The notes beneath the pieces were generated by a model. It had not been told where the DNA came from. It was given only the letters and a program-made list of their open reading frames with translations, and did no database searches. Position numbers and translations under genes: made by a program. A stretch of 44,200 nucleotides of DNA, taken from an uncultured Bacteroides sp. GTDB taxonomy: Bacteria > Bacteroidota > Bacteroidia > Bacteroidales > Bacteroidaceae. The stretch covers positions 1 to 44,200 of the forward strand of contig CASENE010000005.1 in NCBI GenBank assembly GCA_949289265.1. Reading direction: 5' to 3'. Positions 7,994-16,276 of this stretch are shown here, piece by piece (the first letter of the stretch is position 1; every line of letters starts with the position of its first letter).

Positions 7994-9526
7994 TTACAGC
8001 GGCATGTTGCCGTGTTTCTTGGGCGGGTTGCTCTGGTTCTTGTTGTGCGCCATCTCCAAGGCCTGCACCAGCTTGTATCGGGTGTCGCGCGGCAAGATGA
8101 TTTCGTCGATGTAGCCACGCTCGGCGGCACGGTAGGGATTGGAGAACTTCTCCTCGTATTCTTTGATAATGCCGGCCTTTTCTTCGGGCGATGCCTTGCG
8201 GTAGAGAATGTTCACGGCACCTTCGGCACCCATCACGGCAATCTGTGCCTGCGGATAGGCCAGGTTGATGTCGGCTCCCGTGGGCTTGCTGGACATTACG
8301 ATGTAGGCGCCTCCGTAGGCCTTGCGGGTGATGAGCGTGATTTTGGGCACAGTGGCCTCGGCGTAGGCGTAGACAATCTTCGCGCCGTGGCGGATGATGC
8401 CGTTGTGCTCCTGCACGGTGCCGGGCAGGAAGCCGGGCACGTCTTCAAACGTAATGATAGGTATGTTGAAGCAGTCGCAGAAGCGGATGAAGCGGGCGGC
8501 CTTGTCGCTGGCATCAATATCGAGCACGCCGGCCAGGTAAGCGGGCTGGTTGGCCACGATGCCCACGGAGCGTCCGTTGAGGCGTCCGAAGCCGATGACC
8601 ACATTCTTCGCGAAGTGGGGCATCACCTCGAAGAAGTACTGGTTGTCCAGCACGGGCTCAATGATATCCTTTATGTCGTAAGGCAGATTCGGGTCTTCGG
8701 GAATGACCGTCTGCAGGGCTTCCGTCTGGCGATGGATATCGTCCGTGCAGGGAACGAAAGGCGCGTCCTCCATGTTGTTGCTGGGCAGGAAGCTGAGCAG
8801 CTCGCGGATGGTCATCATCGTTTCCTCCTCGTTGTTGCACATGAAGTGGGTGACGCCGCTCTTCGAACTATGTGTGTAGGCGCCGCCCAGCTCTTCCTTA
8901 TCCACCACCTCGTTGGTGACGGTCTTCACCACGTCCGGACCGGTGATGAACATGTGACTCTGCTCCTTCACCATGAAGATGAAGTCGGTCAGTGCGGGGG
9001 AGTAACAGGCACCGCCGGCGCAGGGGCCGAGGATGGCCGATATCTGCGGGATGACGCCCGACGCGATAGTGTTCTGATAGAAGATGGAGGCATAGCCTTC
9101 GAGGCTGTTCACGCCTTCCTGGATGCGGGCACCGCCCGAGTCGTTCAGGGCGATGATGGGCGCGCCGTTCTTTAGCGCCAGTTCTTGCACCTTGACAATC
9201 TTGGCGGCATTGGTTTCGCTTAACGATCCGCCGTGTGCCGTGAAGTCGTAGGCATAGACAAACACCAGGCGGCCGTCTATCTTGCCGTAGCCCGTCACCA
9301 TGCCGTCACCGGGGATTTGCTTCTTCTCCATGCCGAAATTGGTGCAGCGGTGGTTGACGAACTTGTCCAGTTCGTTGAACGTACCTTTGTCCAGCAGGAG
9401 TTCAATGCGCTCGCGGGCTGTCATCTTGCCCAGCGTGTGCTGTTTCTCTATCTTGTCCACGCCGCCGCCTAGGGTGGCGCGCTTGTCCAGTTCTTCGTAT
9501 TGTTGGTAGATTTCTTCTCTGTTCAT
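7994..9526 (-). CDS. Acyl-CoA carboxylase carboxyltransferase (beta) subunit
   Basis: A 510-residue carboxyltransferase with two crotonase-fold halves. It moves carboxyl from biotin to an acyl-CoA (propionyl-CoA carboxylase beta / methylmalonyl-CoA decarboxylase alpha type). Motifs: KMTARERIELLLD, LNDSGGARIQEGV, GPCAGGACYSPALTDF, then in the second half FEDVPGFLPGTVQEHNGIIRHGAK and ITRKAYGGAYIVM. The Ile after YGGAY matches the residue found in acetyl-CoA-accepting Streptomyces enzymes rather than the Asp of PccB, so substrate is open. It is last in a leftward operon after biotin carboxylase, biotin carrier and an EamA permease. Confidence 0.9.
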   Translation of the reverse strand: MNREEIYQQYEELDKRATLGGGVDKIEKQHTLGKMTARERIELLLDKGTFNELDKFVNHRCTNFGMEKKQIPGDGMVTGYGKIDGRLVFVYAYDFTAHGGSLSETNAAKIVKVQELALKNGAPIIALNDSGGARIQEGVNSLEGYASIFYQNTIASGVIPQISAILGPCAGGACYSPALTDFIFMVKEQSHMFITGPDVVKTVTNEVVDKEELGGAYTHSSKSGVTHFMCNNEEETMMTIRELLSFLPSNNMEDAPFVPCTDDIHRQTEALQTVIPEDPNLPYDIKDIIEPVLDNQYFFEVMPHFAKNVVIGFGRLNGRSVGIVANQPAYLAGVLDIDASDKAARFIRFCDCFNIPIITFEDVPGFLPGTVQEHNGIIRHGAKIVYAYAEATVPKITLITRKAYGGAYIVMSSKPTGADINLAYPQAQIAVMGAEGAVNILYRKASPEEKAGIIKEYEEKFSNPYRAAERGYIDEIILPRDTRYKLVQALEMAHNKNQSNPPKKHGNMPL

Positions 9527-9551
9527 TGTGATATGCTTGTTATCAATGTTC

Positions 9552-9968
9552 TTATTTGATTATCATTAAGATGCTCCCGCTCGTGATGAGCAGTGCGCCG
9601 ATTATCACCCGCAGGCTGGCTGTTTCTTTCAGGAACAGACACGCCAAGCAGATGGTGATGACTACGCTCAGCTTGTCTATCGGCGCCACGCGCGAAACGT
9701 CGCCCGTCTGCAACGCTTTGAAGTAGAACAGCCACGAGAGGCCCGTGGCCAGTCCGCTCAAGACCAAGAACAGCCACGTGTGGCGGGGTATCTCCTTCAA
9801 CTCCCCGGTATGCGATCCGAACAGCACAATGCCCCACGTCAGCAGCAGGATGATGGTGGTGCGGATGGCGGTGGCAATGTTCGAGTTGACGTCCTTCACG
9901 CCCACTTTGGCGAAGATGGCGGTCAGCGCGGCGAAGAAGGCAGAAAGCAATGCGTAATATTTCCACAT
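9552..9968 (-). CDS. Single-domain EamA/DMT-family membrane transporter
   Basis: A 138-residue protein with about five transmembrane helices and one EamA unit: it opens MWKYYALLSAFFAALTAIFAKVGV and ends VVITICLACLFLKETASLRVIIGALLITSGSILMII, where the late LKE-TAS-R-IIGALLI pattern is diagnostic. Two-domain DMT permeases have two such units; one-unit members are thought to work as dimers. It lies between the biotin carrier gene (29 bp) and the carboxyltransferase gene (25 bp), clearly within the carboxylase operon. The substrate is unknown. Confidence 0.85.
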   Translation of the reverse strand: MWKYYALLSAFFAALTAIFAKVGVKDVNSNIATAIRTTIILLLTWGIVLFGSHTGELKEIPRHTWLFLVLSGLATGLSWLFYFKALQTGDVSRVAPIDKLSVVITICLACLFLKETASLRVIIGALLITSGSILMIIK

Positions 9969-9997
9969 GGTGCTTGCGGCGTAGCTCCTGCGCGGTC

Positions 9998-10519
9998 TTA
10001 TTCGTCGTCCTTTTTGAGGATCTCCAGTTCTATCAGTGTCTGGTTGGCATTGACGGCTTCACCTTCCGTGACGAGGATGTTCCGCACGATGCAGTCGGCG
10101 CTGACCTTGTAGTTGCTCTGCATCTTCATGGCCTCCAACACGATGGCGATGTCGCCCGCCTGGAGCTGGTCGCCCACCTTAACGGGGATGCTGACCACCT
10201 TGCCGGGCATGGGGGCCACGATTTTGTCGCCCTGCTTCTCGTCCGCACCCCGGCGGGTGTGCAGGTACTTGGCCTGCGTGTCCACGATGTCTACGTGGAA
10301 GGAGCGCGTCAGGATGTTGACGTCGTAGTTCTTGCCCCCCTCGCCACGCACCAGGCCGGCGTTGAACGAGTTGCCGTTGTGCAGGATGGAGCAGTTGCCG
10401 TTTTCGGCCATCACGATGTCCACCTCCACGGGGTTGCCGTCGATGGTGAGCTGCACTTTGTTTCCTTCTTTGCTGACCAGCGTGACGTCGGCCACGCGGT
10501 CGCCAATATGTATTTCCAT
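9998..10519 (-). CDS. Biotin carboxyl carrier protein
   Basis: 173 residues. The C-terminal biotinyl domain (about 100-170) contains VLEAMKMQSNY; the Lys of EAMKM is the biotin attachment site, preceded by the usual IVAPMPGKVVSIPVKVGDQLQAGD. The N-terminal part (1-90) is a linker/assembly domain with a DIVDTQ segment. It shuttles carboxybiotin from the biotin carboxylase (upstream gene) to the carboxyltransferase (two genes downstream). Confidence 0.92.
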   Translation of the reverse strand: MEIHIGDRVADVTLVSKEGNKVQLTIDGNPVEVDIVMAENGNCSILHNGNSFNAGLVRGEGGKNYDVNILTRSFHVDIVDTQAKYLHTRRGADEKQGDKIVAPMPGKVVSIPVKVGDQLQAGDIAIVLEAMKMQSNYKVSADCIVRNILVTEGEAVNANQTLIELEILKKDDE

Positions 10520-10594
10520 AATGTGATAGTATTCGTTTTACGTCCATTTTGCCTCCGTCCAGCCAAGGCGTTGCCAACGTCCAAAGCTGGCATT

Positions 10595-12106
10595 TTATAT
10601 CCTCAGCACGCCTTTTTGCAGGCCGAACTCGCGCCAGCGGCTGATGGGGCGCGCGTCTGGCAGTTGGGTGGAGGCATTCTCTTCCAGGTTCACCAGGTAG
10701 TCCATGTAGGCGGCTATCATGGCGATGTTCTCCAGCTCCTCGTTGTGCGTGTTGTTGCGCACCAGCATCTTGGCGTTTTTGGCAATGAAGAGCGTGTTGT
10801 ACTCGCCCCGCACGAAGTCAGGCACGTGCATGATGCGCTTCAGGTAAGCCAGGTTGGTCTTGAGCCCCGTGATTTTGTACTCGTAGAGCACGCGACGCAT
10901 ACGCTCGATGGCGTATTGGCGGGTCGTAGCCCAGACGATGAGCTTGCCAATCATAGGGTCGTAGTAGATGGGGATTTCGTAGCCCTCGTACACGTAGCTG
11001 TCTATGCGGACACCGATGCCGTTGGGTTCGGTCAGTTGCTTGATGATGCCGGGCGAGGGCATGAAGTTGTTCTCCGTGTCTTCGGCGCAGATGCGGCACT
11101 CGATGGCATGGCCGCGCTGGAAGAGCTCTTCCTGCTTGAGGTGCAGCACCTCGTCGTTGGCAATGCGGATTTGCTCCTTCACCAGGTCCACGCCCATCAC
11201 TTCCTCCGTGATGGGGTGCTCCACCTGCAGGCGGGTGTTCATCTCCAGGAAATAGAAATGACGGTGCTTGTCCACGAGGAATTCGATGGTGCCCGCGCCG
11301 CTGTAGTTGACGGCCTTGGCGGCTGCTACGGCCTTCTCGCCCATCTCCTTGCGGAGTTCGGGGGTAAGGAAGGGCGAGGGGCTTTCCTCCACAATCTTCT
11401 GGTTGCGGCGCTGCACGGAGCATTCACGGTCGAAGAGGTGGATGACGTTGCCATGGTTGTCGCCCAGGATTTGGAACTCAATGTGGTGCGGCTCCTCCAC
11501 GAACTTCTCCAGGTAGACGGTGTCATCGCCGAAGGAAGACATGGATTCGGAGCGGGCGGTGTTATAGGCCTCTTCCACCTCCTCCTCGCTGTGGATGAGG
11601 CGCATGCCCTTGCCGCCGCCGCCCATCGAGGCTTTCAGCATGACGGGATAGCCTATCTCATTGCAGATGCGGCGAGCCTCCTCCGCGCTTTGCAGAGGTT
11701 GTTCGGTGCCGGGCACTACAGGCACGCCGGCTGCTATCATACGCTTGCGGGCGGCAATCTTGTCACCCATGGCCTCCATCGTTTCCGGAGCCGGGCCGAT
11801 GAAGATAATGCCTTCCTCGCGGCAACGGCGGGCAAAGTCTGCATTCTCAGACAGGAAGCCGTAGCCCGGGTGGATGGCATCGGCACCACAACGCTTGGCG
11901 GTGGCAATCACTTTCTCGATGTTCAGATAACTTTCTTTCGCCACGGCCGGGCCAATGCAATAAGCCTCGTCGGCATACGCCACGTGGTGCGACGTGCGGT
12001 CGGCCTCCGAGAATACGGCCACGCTCTGTATTCCCATCTCACGGCAGGAACGCATCACACGCACGGCTATTTCGCCTCGGTTGGCAATCAATACTTTCTT
12101 TATCAT
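10595..12106 (-). CDS. Biotin carboxylase subunit of acyl-CoA carboxylase
   Basis: A 503-residue ATP-grasp enzyme that carboxylates biotin with ATP and bicarbonate. It begins with the standard MIKKVLIANRGEIAVRVMRS and shows HPGYGFLSENADFA, the ATP-binding glycine loop MLKASMGGGGKGMRL, FDRECSVQRRNQKIVEE, FLEMNTRLQVEHPITEEVMGVDLV and GHAIECRICAEDTENNF. It is about 50 residues longer than AccC, with an extra C-terminal segment, as is common in separate-subunit propionyl/acetyl-CoA carboxylases of Bacteroidetes. It is the first gene of the leftward four-gene operon. Confidence 0.92.
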   Translation of the reverse strand: MIKKVLIANRGEIAVRVMRSCREMGIQSVAVFSEADRTSHHVAYADEAYCIGPAVAKESYLNIEKVIATAKRCGADAIHPGYGFLSENADFARRCREEGIIFIGPAPETMEAMGDKIAARKRMIAAGVPVVPGTEQPLQSAEEARRICNEIGYPVMLKASMGGGGKGMRLIHSEEEVEEAYNTARSESMSSFGDDTVYLEKFVEEPHHIEFQILGDNHGNVIHLFDRECSVQRRNQKIVEESPSPFLTPELRKEMGEKAVAAAKAVNYSGAGTIEFLVDKHRHFYFLEMNTRLQVEHPITEEVMGVDLVKEQIRIANDEVLHLKQEELFQRGHAIECRICAEDTENNFMPSPGIIKQLTEPNGIGVRIDSYVYEGYEIPIYYDPMIGKLIVWATTRQYAIERMRRVLYEYKITGLKTNLAYLKRIMHVPDFVRGEYNTLFIAKNAKMLVRNNTHNEELENIAMIAAYMDYLVNLEENASTQLPDARPISRWREFGLQKGVLRI

Positions 12107-12140
12107 AGTCTTTACAAACTTGTTTCGCTATAATCGGGCG

Positions 12141-12148
12141 CAAAGATA
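12141..12148 (-). promoter_or_regulatory. -7 box of the acyl-CoA carboxylase operon
   Basis: TATCTTTG on the minus strand, 34 bp upstream of the biotin carboxylase ATG. No clear -33 motif was seen; short 22-bp-period repeats lie directly upstream. Confidence 0.5.
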
Positions 12149-12162
12149 CGACTTTTTTGAAG

Positions 12163-12250
12163 ATATATCTCGTTTTGTACAACTATACCGTCGCTTGTAT
12201 GTGGAGATACCGTGGCTTGCGTACGGATATATCTCTGTCCAAGGATCTAT
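12163..12250. repeat. Degenerate 22-bp-period tandem repeat
   Basis: Units beginning ata at 12163, 12185, 12207 and 12229 are spaced by 22 bp. Units two and three are clear (ATACCGTCGCTTG and ATACCGTGGCTTG); the flanking two are weak. The array is intergenic, directly upstream of the carboxylase promoter. Confidence 0.5.
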
Positions 12251-12270
12251 GTGCCAGCAGGATGAAACAT

Positions 12271-12306
12271 GAAAAAGGCGGGGACTCTCACATTGGTCTC
12301 CGCCTT
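12271..12306 (-). terminator. Terminator of the small leftward gene
   Basis: An 11-bp stem with one G-U pair, 12275-12285 with 12296-12306, 10-nt loop. On the minus strand it is followed by a run of five T (A on plus, 12272-12276). Confidence 0.7.
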
Positions 12307-12350
12307 CCGCTACATCCTGTGGTGTAGTTATCAGTTAATACTTCGTTTCC

Positions 12351-12488
12351 TTATAAAGCCGAGGCCTGCTGGGCAAGCAACTTCTGCAACTTGCTGTTCA
12401 GAGCCTGGCACATGGCACCCTTGCGCATGGCTTGGTAGCGCTTGATCTGGTACCGTAACATCAAAATCTCATTCACGTTTTTTTCCAT
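12351..12488 (-). CDS. Small conserved-looking basic protein, unknown function
   Basis: A 45-residue basic helical protein, MEKNVNEILMLRYQIKRYQ followed by AMRKGAMCQALNSKLQKLL. The frame is open upstream to 12608, but a -7 box at 12567-12574 and the composition suggest a start at 12488 or at the in-frame Met at 12533. Between promoter and terminator it makes a complete short transcription unit. No family is recognised; the even spacing of basic residues would fit an amphipathic helix that binds nucleic acid or membrane, but this is speculation. Confidence 0.5.
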   Translation of the reverse strand: MEKNVNEILMLRYQIKRYQAMRKGAMCQALNSKLQKLLAQQASAL

Positions 12489-12566
12489 AATCGTCTTGGT
12501 TTGTGCCTCCGCGTTTCGGAGGCGGTTAAACATCTTGTTATCCTGTACTTTCTTATTTTGACGCTG

Positions 12567-12574
12567 CAAAGATA
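12567..12574 (-). promoter_or_regulatory. -7 box of the small leftward gene
   Basis: TATCTTTG on the minus strand (CAAAGATA on plus). Gives a leader of about 75 nt to the ATG at 12488. No convincing -33 motif was found. Confidence 0.45.
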
Positions 12575-12691
12575 AGCATTCTTTGCGAAAAAACATGTTG
12601 TACAACATAAAATATCTGCGTTTTTTGCCTTTTTTAGCCTATTCCGGCGTTTTCAGCAAGCGGATGTTACAATAATGTGAAGAGAATGCCG

Positions 12692-12699
12692 TATATTTG
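12692..12699 (+). promoter_or_regulatory. -7 box of the transglutaminase lipoprotein gene
   Basis: TATATTTG, 40 bp before the ATG at 12740; the -33 region has no good match. Confidence 0.45.
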
Positions 12700-12739
12700 T
12701 CCCACTTACTTAATACCATAACATACATAATATAATAAT

Positions 12740-15409
12740 ATGAAAAGAATCATTCTCTTTTGCCTGGGCCTATGCCTTGTCTTTCTCGCGTCGTCTTGCG
12801 GCGGGAATTCTCATTTCATTACCGATGCTTCCTATCGTGCCCGTGTGGAGCAGGATTTTGAGTTGAAAAAGTCTCTGTTGCCCCGTGGCGACCTGTTTGC
12901 CGTGTTCGGTACGGAACTTACTACCTATGAGCGCGAAGCGTTGGAGTTTCTTTATGCCTACATGCCTTTGCCGGATATTACCGATTTTTCCGGCCAATTC
13001 TATTTGGACAACATCCATGCCTCTCAGCGTGCGGCGCAGGAGATGCCTTGGGGCAAGTCGATACCCGAAGATGTCTTTCGTCATTACGTCCTGCCGGTGC
13101 GCATTAACAATGAGCAGTTGGACGGTGCACGCATGGTGTTTTACGACGAGCTGAAGGATCGTGTGAAGGATCTTCCGATGGCCGAAGCCATTCTGGAGGT
13201 GAATCACTGGTGCCACGAGAAGGCGGTCTATCAGCCCAGCGATGCCCGCACCAGTTCGCCCTTGGCCACGGTGCGCACCGCCTTCGGTCGTTGTGGCGAG
13301 GAATCCACCCTGCTGGTGGCTGCCTTGCGTTCGGTAGGCATTCCTGCCCGCCAGGTTTATACGCCGCGTTGGGCACACACCGATGACAATCATGCTTGGG
13401 TGGAGGCTTGGGCAGACGGAGAGTGGCATTTCCTGGGTGCCTGCGAGCCTGAACCTGTATTGGATTTGGGCTGGTTCAATGCTCCGGCCAGTCGCGGCAT
13501 GCTGATGCATACCCGTGTGTTCGGCTATTATCAAGGCAAGGAAGACGTGATGGACATCACTCCCAACCATACGGAAATCAACATCACTGCGAACTATGCG
13601 CCGACGGCCGACCTGACCGTGCGGGTTGTTGACGAGGCGGGTAATCCCGTGTCGGGCGCTTGCGTAGAGTTCAAGCTTTTCAACTATGCCGAATTTTATA
13701 CCGTGGTTACCAAGCAGACAGGCACTGACGGTACCTGTGGGTTGAATGCCGGCAAGGGCGACATGCTTATATGGGCTTCGAAAGACGGTCGCTTTGGCTT
13801 CTCTAAAGTGACTTTCGGCCAGCAACCGGAGTTGACCGTGAAGTTGGACAAAAAAGGCGGCGATGCTTTTGCTTTGGATATAGACGTTGTGCCTCCAGCT
13901 GAAAATGCTGTCCTGCCGGAAGTGACGCCTGAACAACGGGCAGAAAACGACCGCCGTATGCTGGTGGAAGACTCTATTCGCAATGCTTACACCTCAACCT
14001 TCCTGGACGAAGCCCGCGCGAAAGCCTTTGTGGATAAATTGTCAGGCTTGAAGCCTGCCGAAGCCGAAGAGGCAGTGCAATATCTGGTAGCTTCGTATGG
14101 CAACCACGAGGCTTTATGCAGTTTCCTTACGCAGGCTTCGGCCGAAGGAAAGGCGGCTTTGGCTATCCGGCTCTTAGGCGTGATCTCCGCCAAGGATTTG
14201 CGCGATGTATCTCTCGACGTGCTGACGGATCACCTGCAGCATACGCCCGATGTGAAAACCAGTCGCTATGCTCAGGCGTTGCTGAATCCTCGCGTAGGCA
14301 CTGAAGGCCTGACACCCTACAAGGCATTCTTCCAGCGCGCCATTGACAAAGATTTGGCAGAGGCTTATCGCCAACAGCCCCAACAACTGGTGGCTTGGTG
14401 TCGCGACTCCATAACCATTAATGATACGCTGAACGTGCGCCGCGTGCCCATGTCGCCCGAAGGCGTTTGGAAGGCGCGGGTGGCCGATCGTCTCTCGCGC
14501 GACATCTTCTTTGTGTCGGTAGCGCGCAGTCTGGGCATTCCTGCATGGATAGACGGCGTGACAGGCGAGGTGTGCTATCAGGATATGAATCAGCAGGGGG
14601 CGGTCTACGATGTCAATTTCCTGGCCGGTTTGGCCGAACAGGTGCCTCCTTCGGGCAAGGTGGCGGCCACCTATACGGCTACGTCCGTGCTGGACGATCC
14701 CAAATATTACACGCACTTTTCTATCTCGAAATGCGAGAACGGTCGTTTGCAGTTGCAAAGTTATGACGAAGCCTTGTGGTCGGCCTTGCTGAAGCAGCCC
14801 CGGGATATGGCCGAAGGCTACTACGTCATGGTGTCGGGCACGCGTCTGGCCAATGGAGGCGTATTGGCCCATGTCCGTTCGTTCAATGTGGAGAGCGGGA
14901 AACCCACTCGTCTGCCGCTCGTGATGCGCGAGAGCAAGGATGAGATACAGGTGATAGGGAGTTTTAATGCCGAGACGCCTTTTACTCCGCTGGCGGATGG
15001 AAAACCGGCTGTAGAACCGACTAACTTCCTGACGGCTTGCGGACGCGGCTATTATGTGGTAGGCATTCTTGGTCCCGGGCAAGAACCCACCAACCATGCC
15101 TTGAAAGACATTGCCAAACTGGGCAAGGATTTGGAGAACTGGGGACGCAAGATGGTGTTGCTCTTCCCCAACGAGGACTCTTATAAGAGATATCACGTGG
15201 AAGACTTCCCCGGTCTGCCGAATACCGTCATCTATGGTTTCGACACACACGGAGCCGCCGAGCAGATTGCCGGTGAAGTGAAGCTGCGCAACAAGAGTTC
15301 GCTGCCCATCTTCATCATCACCGACACATTCAATCGTGTAGTGTTCGTATCCCAAGGCTATACCATTGGCCTGGGCGAACAGCTGATGCGCACCATCAAA
15401 GCGTTGTAA
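12740..15409 (+). CDS. Transglutaminase-domain lipoprotein with thioredoxin-like C-terminus
   Basis: An 889-residue envelope protein. Residues 1-20 form a lipoprotein signal (LVFLASSC, Cys20). A transglutaminase core (about 150-245) has catalytic Cys185 in AFGRCGEEST and His218 in DDNHAWVEAW, followed by the acidic stretch GACEPEPVLD. Next is an Ig-like or carboxypeptidase-regulatory-like fold (ADLTVRVVDEAGNPVSGACV, about 295-370), a helical middle, and a second degenerate transglutaminase-like patch (FVSVARSLGIPAWIDGVTGE, about 590). The last 120 residues (VGILGPGQEPTNHALKDIA to SQGYTIGLGEQL) look thioredoxin-like without a CxxC. Such proteins may crosslink or cleave peptides; the substrate is unknown. 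Its 3' end overlaps cutC by 14 bp. Confidence 0.75.
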   Translation: MKRIILFCLGLCLVFLASSCGGNSHFITDASYRARVEQDFELKKSLLPRGDLFAVFGTELTTYEREALEFLYAYMPLPDITDFSGQFYLDNIHASQRAAQEMPWGKSIPEDVFRHYVLPVRINNEQLDGARMVFYDELKDRVKDLPMAEAILEVNHWCHEKAVYQPSDARTSSPLATVRTAFGRCGEESTLLVAALRSVGIPARQVYTPRWAHTDDNHAWVEAWADGEWHFLGACEPEPVLDLGWFNAPASRGMLMHTRVFGYYQGKEDVMDITPNHTEINITANYAPTADLTVRVVDEAGNPVSGACVEFKLFNYAEFYTVVTKQTGTDGTCGLNAGKGDMLIWASKDGRFGFSKVTFGQQPELTVKLDKKGGDAFALDIDVVPPAENAVLPEVTPEQRAENDRRMLVEDSIRNAYTSTFLDEARAKAFVDKLSGLKPAEAEEAVQYLVASYGNHEALCSFLTQASAEGKAALAIRLLGVISAKDLRDVSLDVLTDHLQHTPDVKTSRYAQALLNPRVGTEGLTPYKAFFQRAIDKDLAEAYRQQPQQLVAWCRDSITINDTLNVRRVPMSPEGVWKARVADRLSRDIFFVSVARSLGIPAWIDGVTGEVCYQDMNQQGAVYDVNFLAGLAEQVPPSGKVAATYTATSVLDDPKYYTHFSISKCENGRLQLQSYDEALWSALLKQPRDMAEGYYVMVSGTRLANGGVLAHVRSFNVESGKPTRLPLVMRESKDEIQVIGSFNAETPFTPLADGKPAVEPTNFLTACGRGYYVVGILGPGQEPTNHALKDIAKLGKDLENWGRKMVLLFPNEDSYKRYHVEDFPGLPNTVIYGFDTHGAAEQIAGEVKLRNKSSLPIFIITDTFNRVVFVSQGYTIGLGEQLMRTIKAL

Positions 15410-16148
15410 GCGCAGCGATGGTGTCGGCCACGCGGCGGGTCGTAGTCACGGGGCGGGCGTATTCCGATATGTGTACGGTTCCGCCCATCGAAACCGCCTC
15501 GTTGCGATACTGCATTCCGCTGACCACCTCCTCACGGGCCGAGAAATGAAACTCATGGATGCCCGTTTCCCGGGCGATGCGGGCAATGTTCTTTTCATTC
15601 ACTCCACAGCCGGCGAGCAAGATAATGCGCTCGCCGGCTTTTTCTTGCAGTTCTTTCAGCAGAGGGATGCCCTGTTCGGCAGTGGGTTGCTGCCCGGAGG
15701 TCAGGATGCGCTGACAGCCGAGGGCTATGATTTCCTCCAGGGCCTGCAAGGGGCGGCGGCAGACATCAAAGGCACGGTGGAAGGTGACGGACATGCCCTC
15801 TGAGGCTTCCATCAGCCGTTCCATCAGCGGGAGGTCTATGTCGCCGTCGGGCGTCAGGCAGCCGAACACCACGCCGTCGGCGCCCAGCCGTTTGGCATTC
15901 TCGATATCTTGCAGCATGATGCGTTGCTCCAGGGGCGAATAGAGGAAATCGCCGCCTCGCGGACGGATGATAACGTGCAGGCGCGTTTCCTTCAGCACTT
16001 CGCGGGCCGTGGCGATATCGCCAAACGAGGGGGTAGTGCCGCCTTCGGGGATGCCGGCGCAGAGCTCCACGCGGTTGGCTCCTCCGGCCTGGGCAGCCAG
16101 GCAACTCTCTACGGAGTTGGCACAAACTTCAAACAAATACTTTTCCAT
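15396..16148 (-). CDS. cutC: CutC family protein (copper homeostasis-associated)
   Basis: A 250-residue TIM-barrel protein with the CutC signatures FEVCANSVESCLAAQAGGA, RVELCAGIPEGGTTPSFG, RPRGGDFLYS, GADGVVFGCLTPDGDID, TFHRAFDVC, LTSGQQPTAEQGIPLL and EFHFSA. CutC was linked to copper tolerance in E. coli, but the direct function is disputed; it is cytoplasmic and enzymatic activity is unproven. Length is normal. It is convergent with the transglutaminase gene and overlaps its last 14 bp. Confidence 0.92.
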   Translation of the reverse strand: MEKYLFEVCANSVESCLAAQAGGANRVELCAGIPEGGTTPSFGDIATAREVLKETRLHVIIRPRGGDFLYSPLEQRIMLQDIENAKRLGADGVVFGCLTPDGDIDLPLMERLMEASEGMSVTFHRAFDVCRRPLQALEEIIALGCQRILTSGQQPTAEQGIPLLKELQEKAGERIILLAGCGVNEKNIARIARETGIHEFHFSAREEVVSGMQYRNEAVSMGGTVHISEYARPVTTTRRVADTIAALTTL

Positions 16149-16184
16149 ACGCAGGAATATTTTAGGGTAAGTGAATAAAATACG

Positions 16185-16253
16185 GGCGCGGATTGCGCGG
16201 ACTTACGCGGATGGCTCTATGAGAATATCCGTGAAATCCGCGTAATCCGCGCC
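16185..16253. repeat. Large intergenic palindrome (arm shared with 40470-40496)
   Basis: Left arm 16185-16212 and right arm 16227-16253 are near-complementary, with a 14-nt loop. The 27-bp right arm is the exact reverse complement of 40470-40496. It lies between the 3' end of rny and the 5' end of cutC; an RNA hairpin here could end rny transcription. Confidence 0.85.
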
Positions 16254-16276
16254 TTATATATAAATATGTGTAACTG

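Noticed and set aside
7889-12133. Long open frames on the plus strand opposite the carboxylase operon
   Set aside because: Mirror frames of high-GC genes with His/Val/Gly-rich nonsense composition and no motifs.
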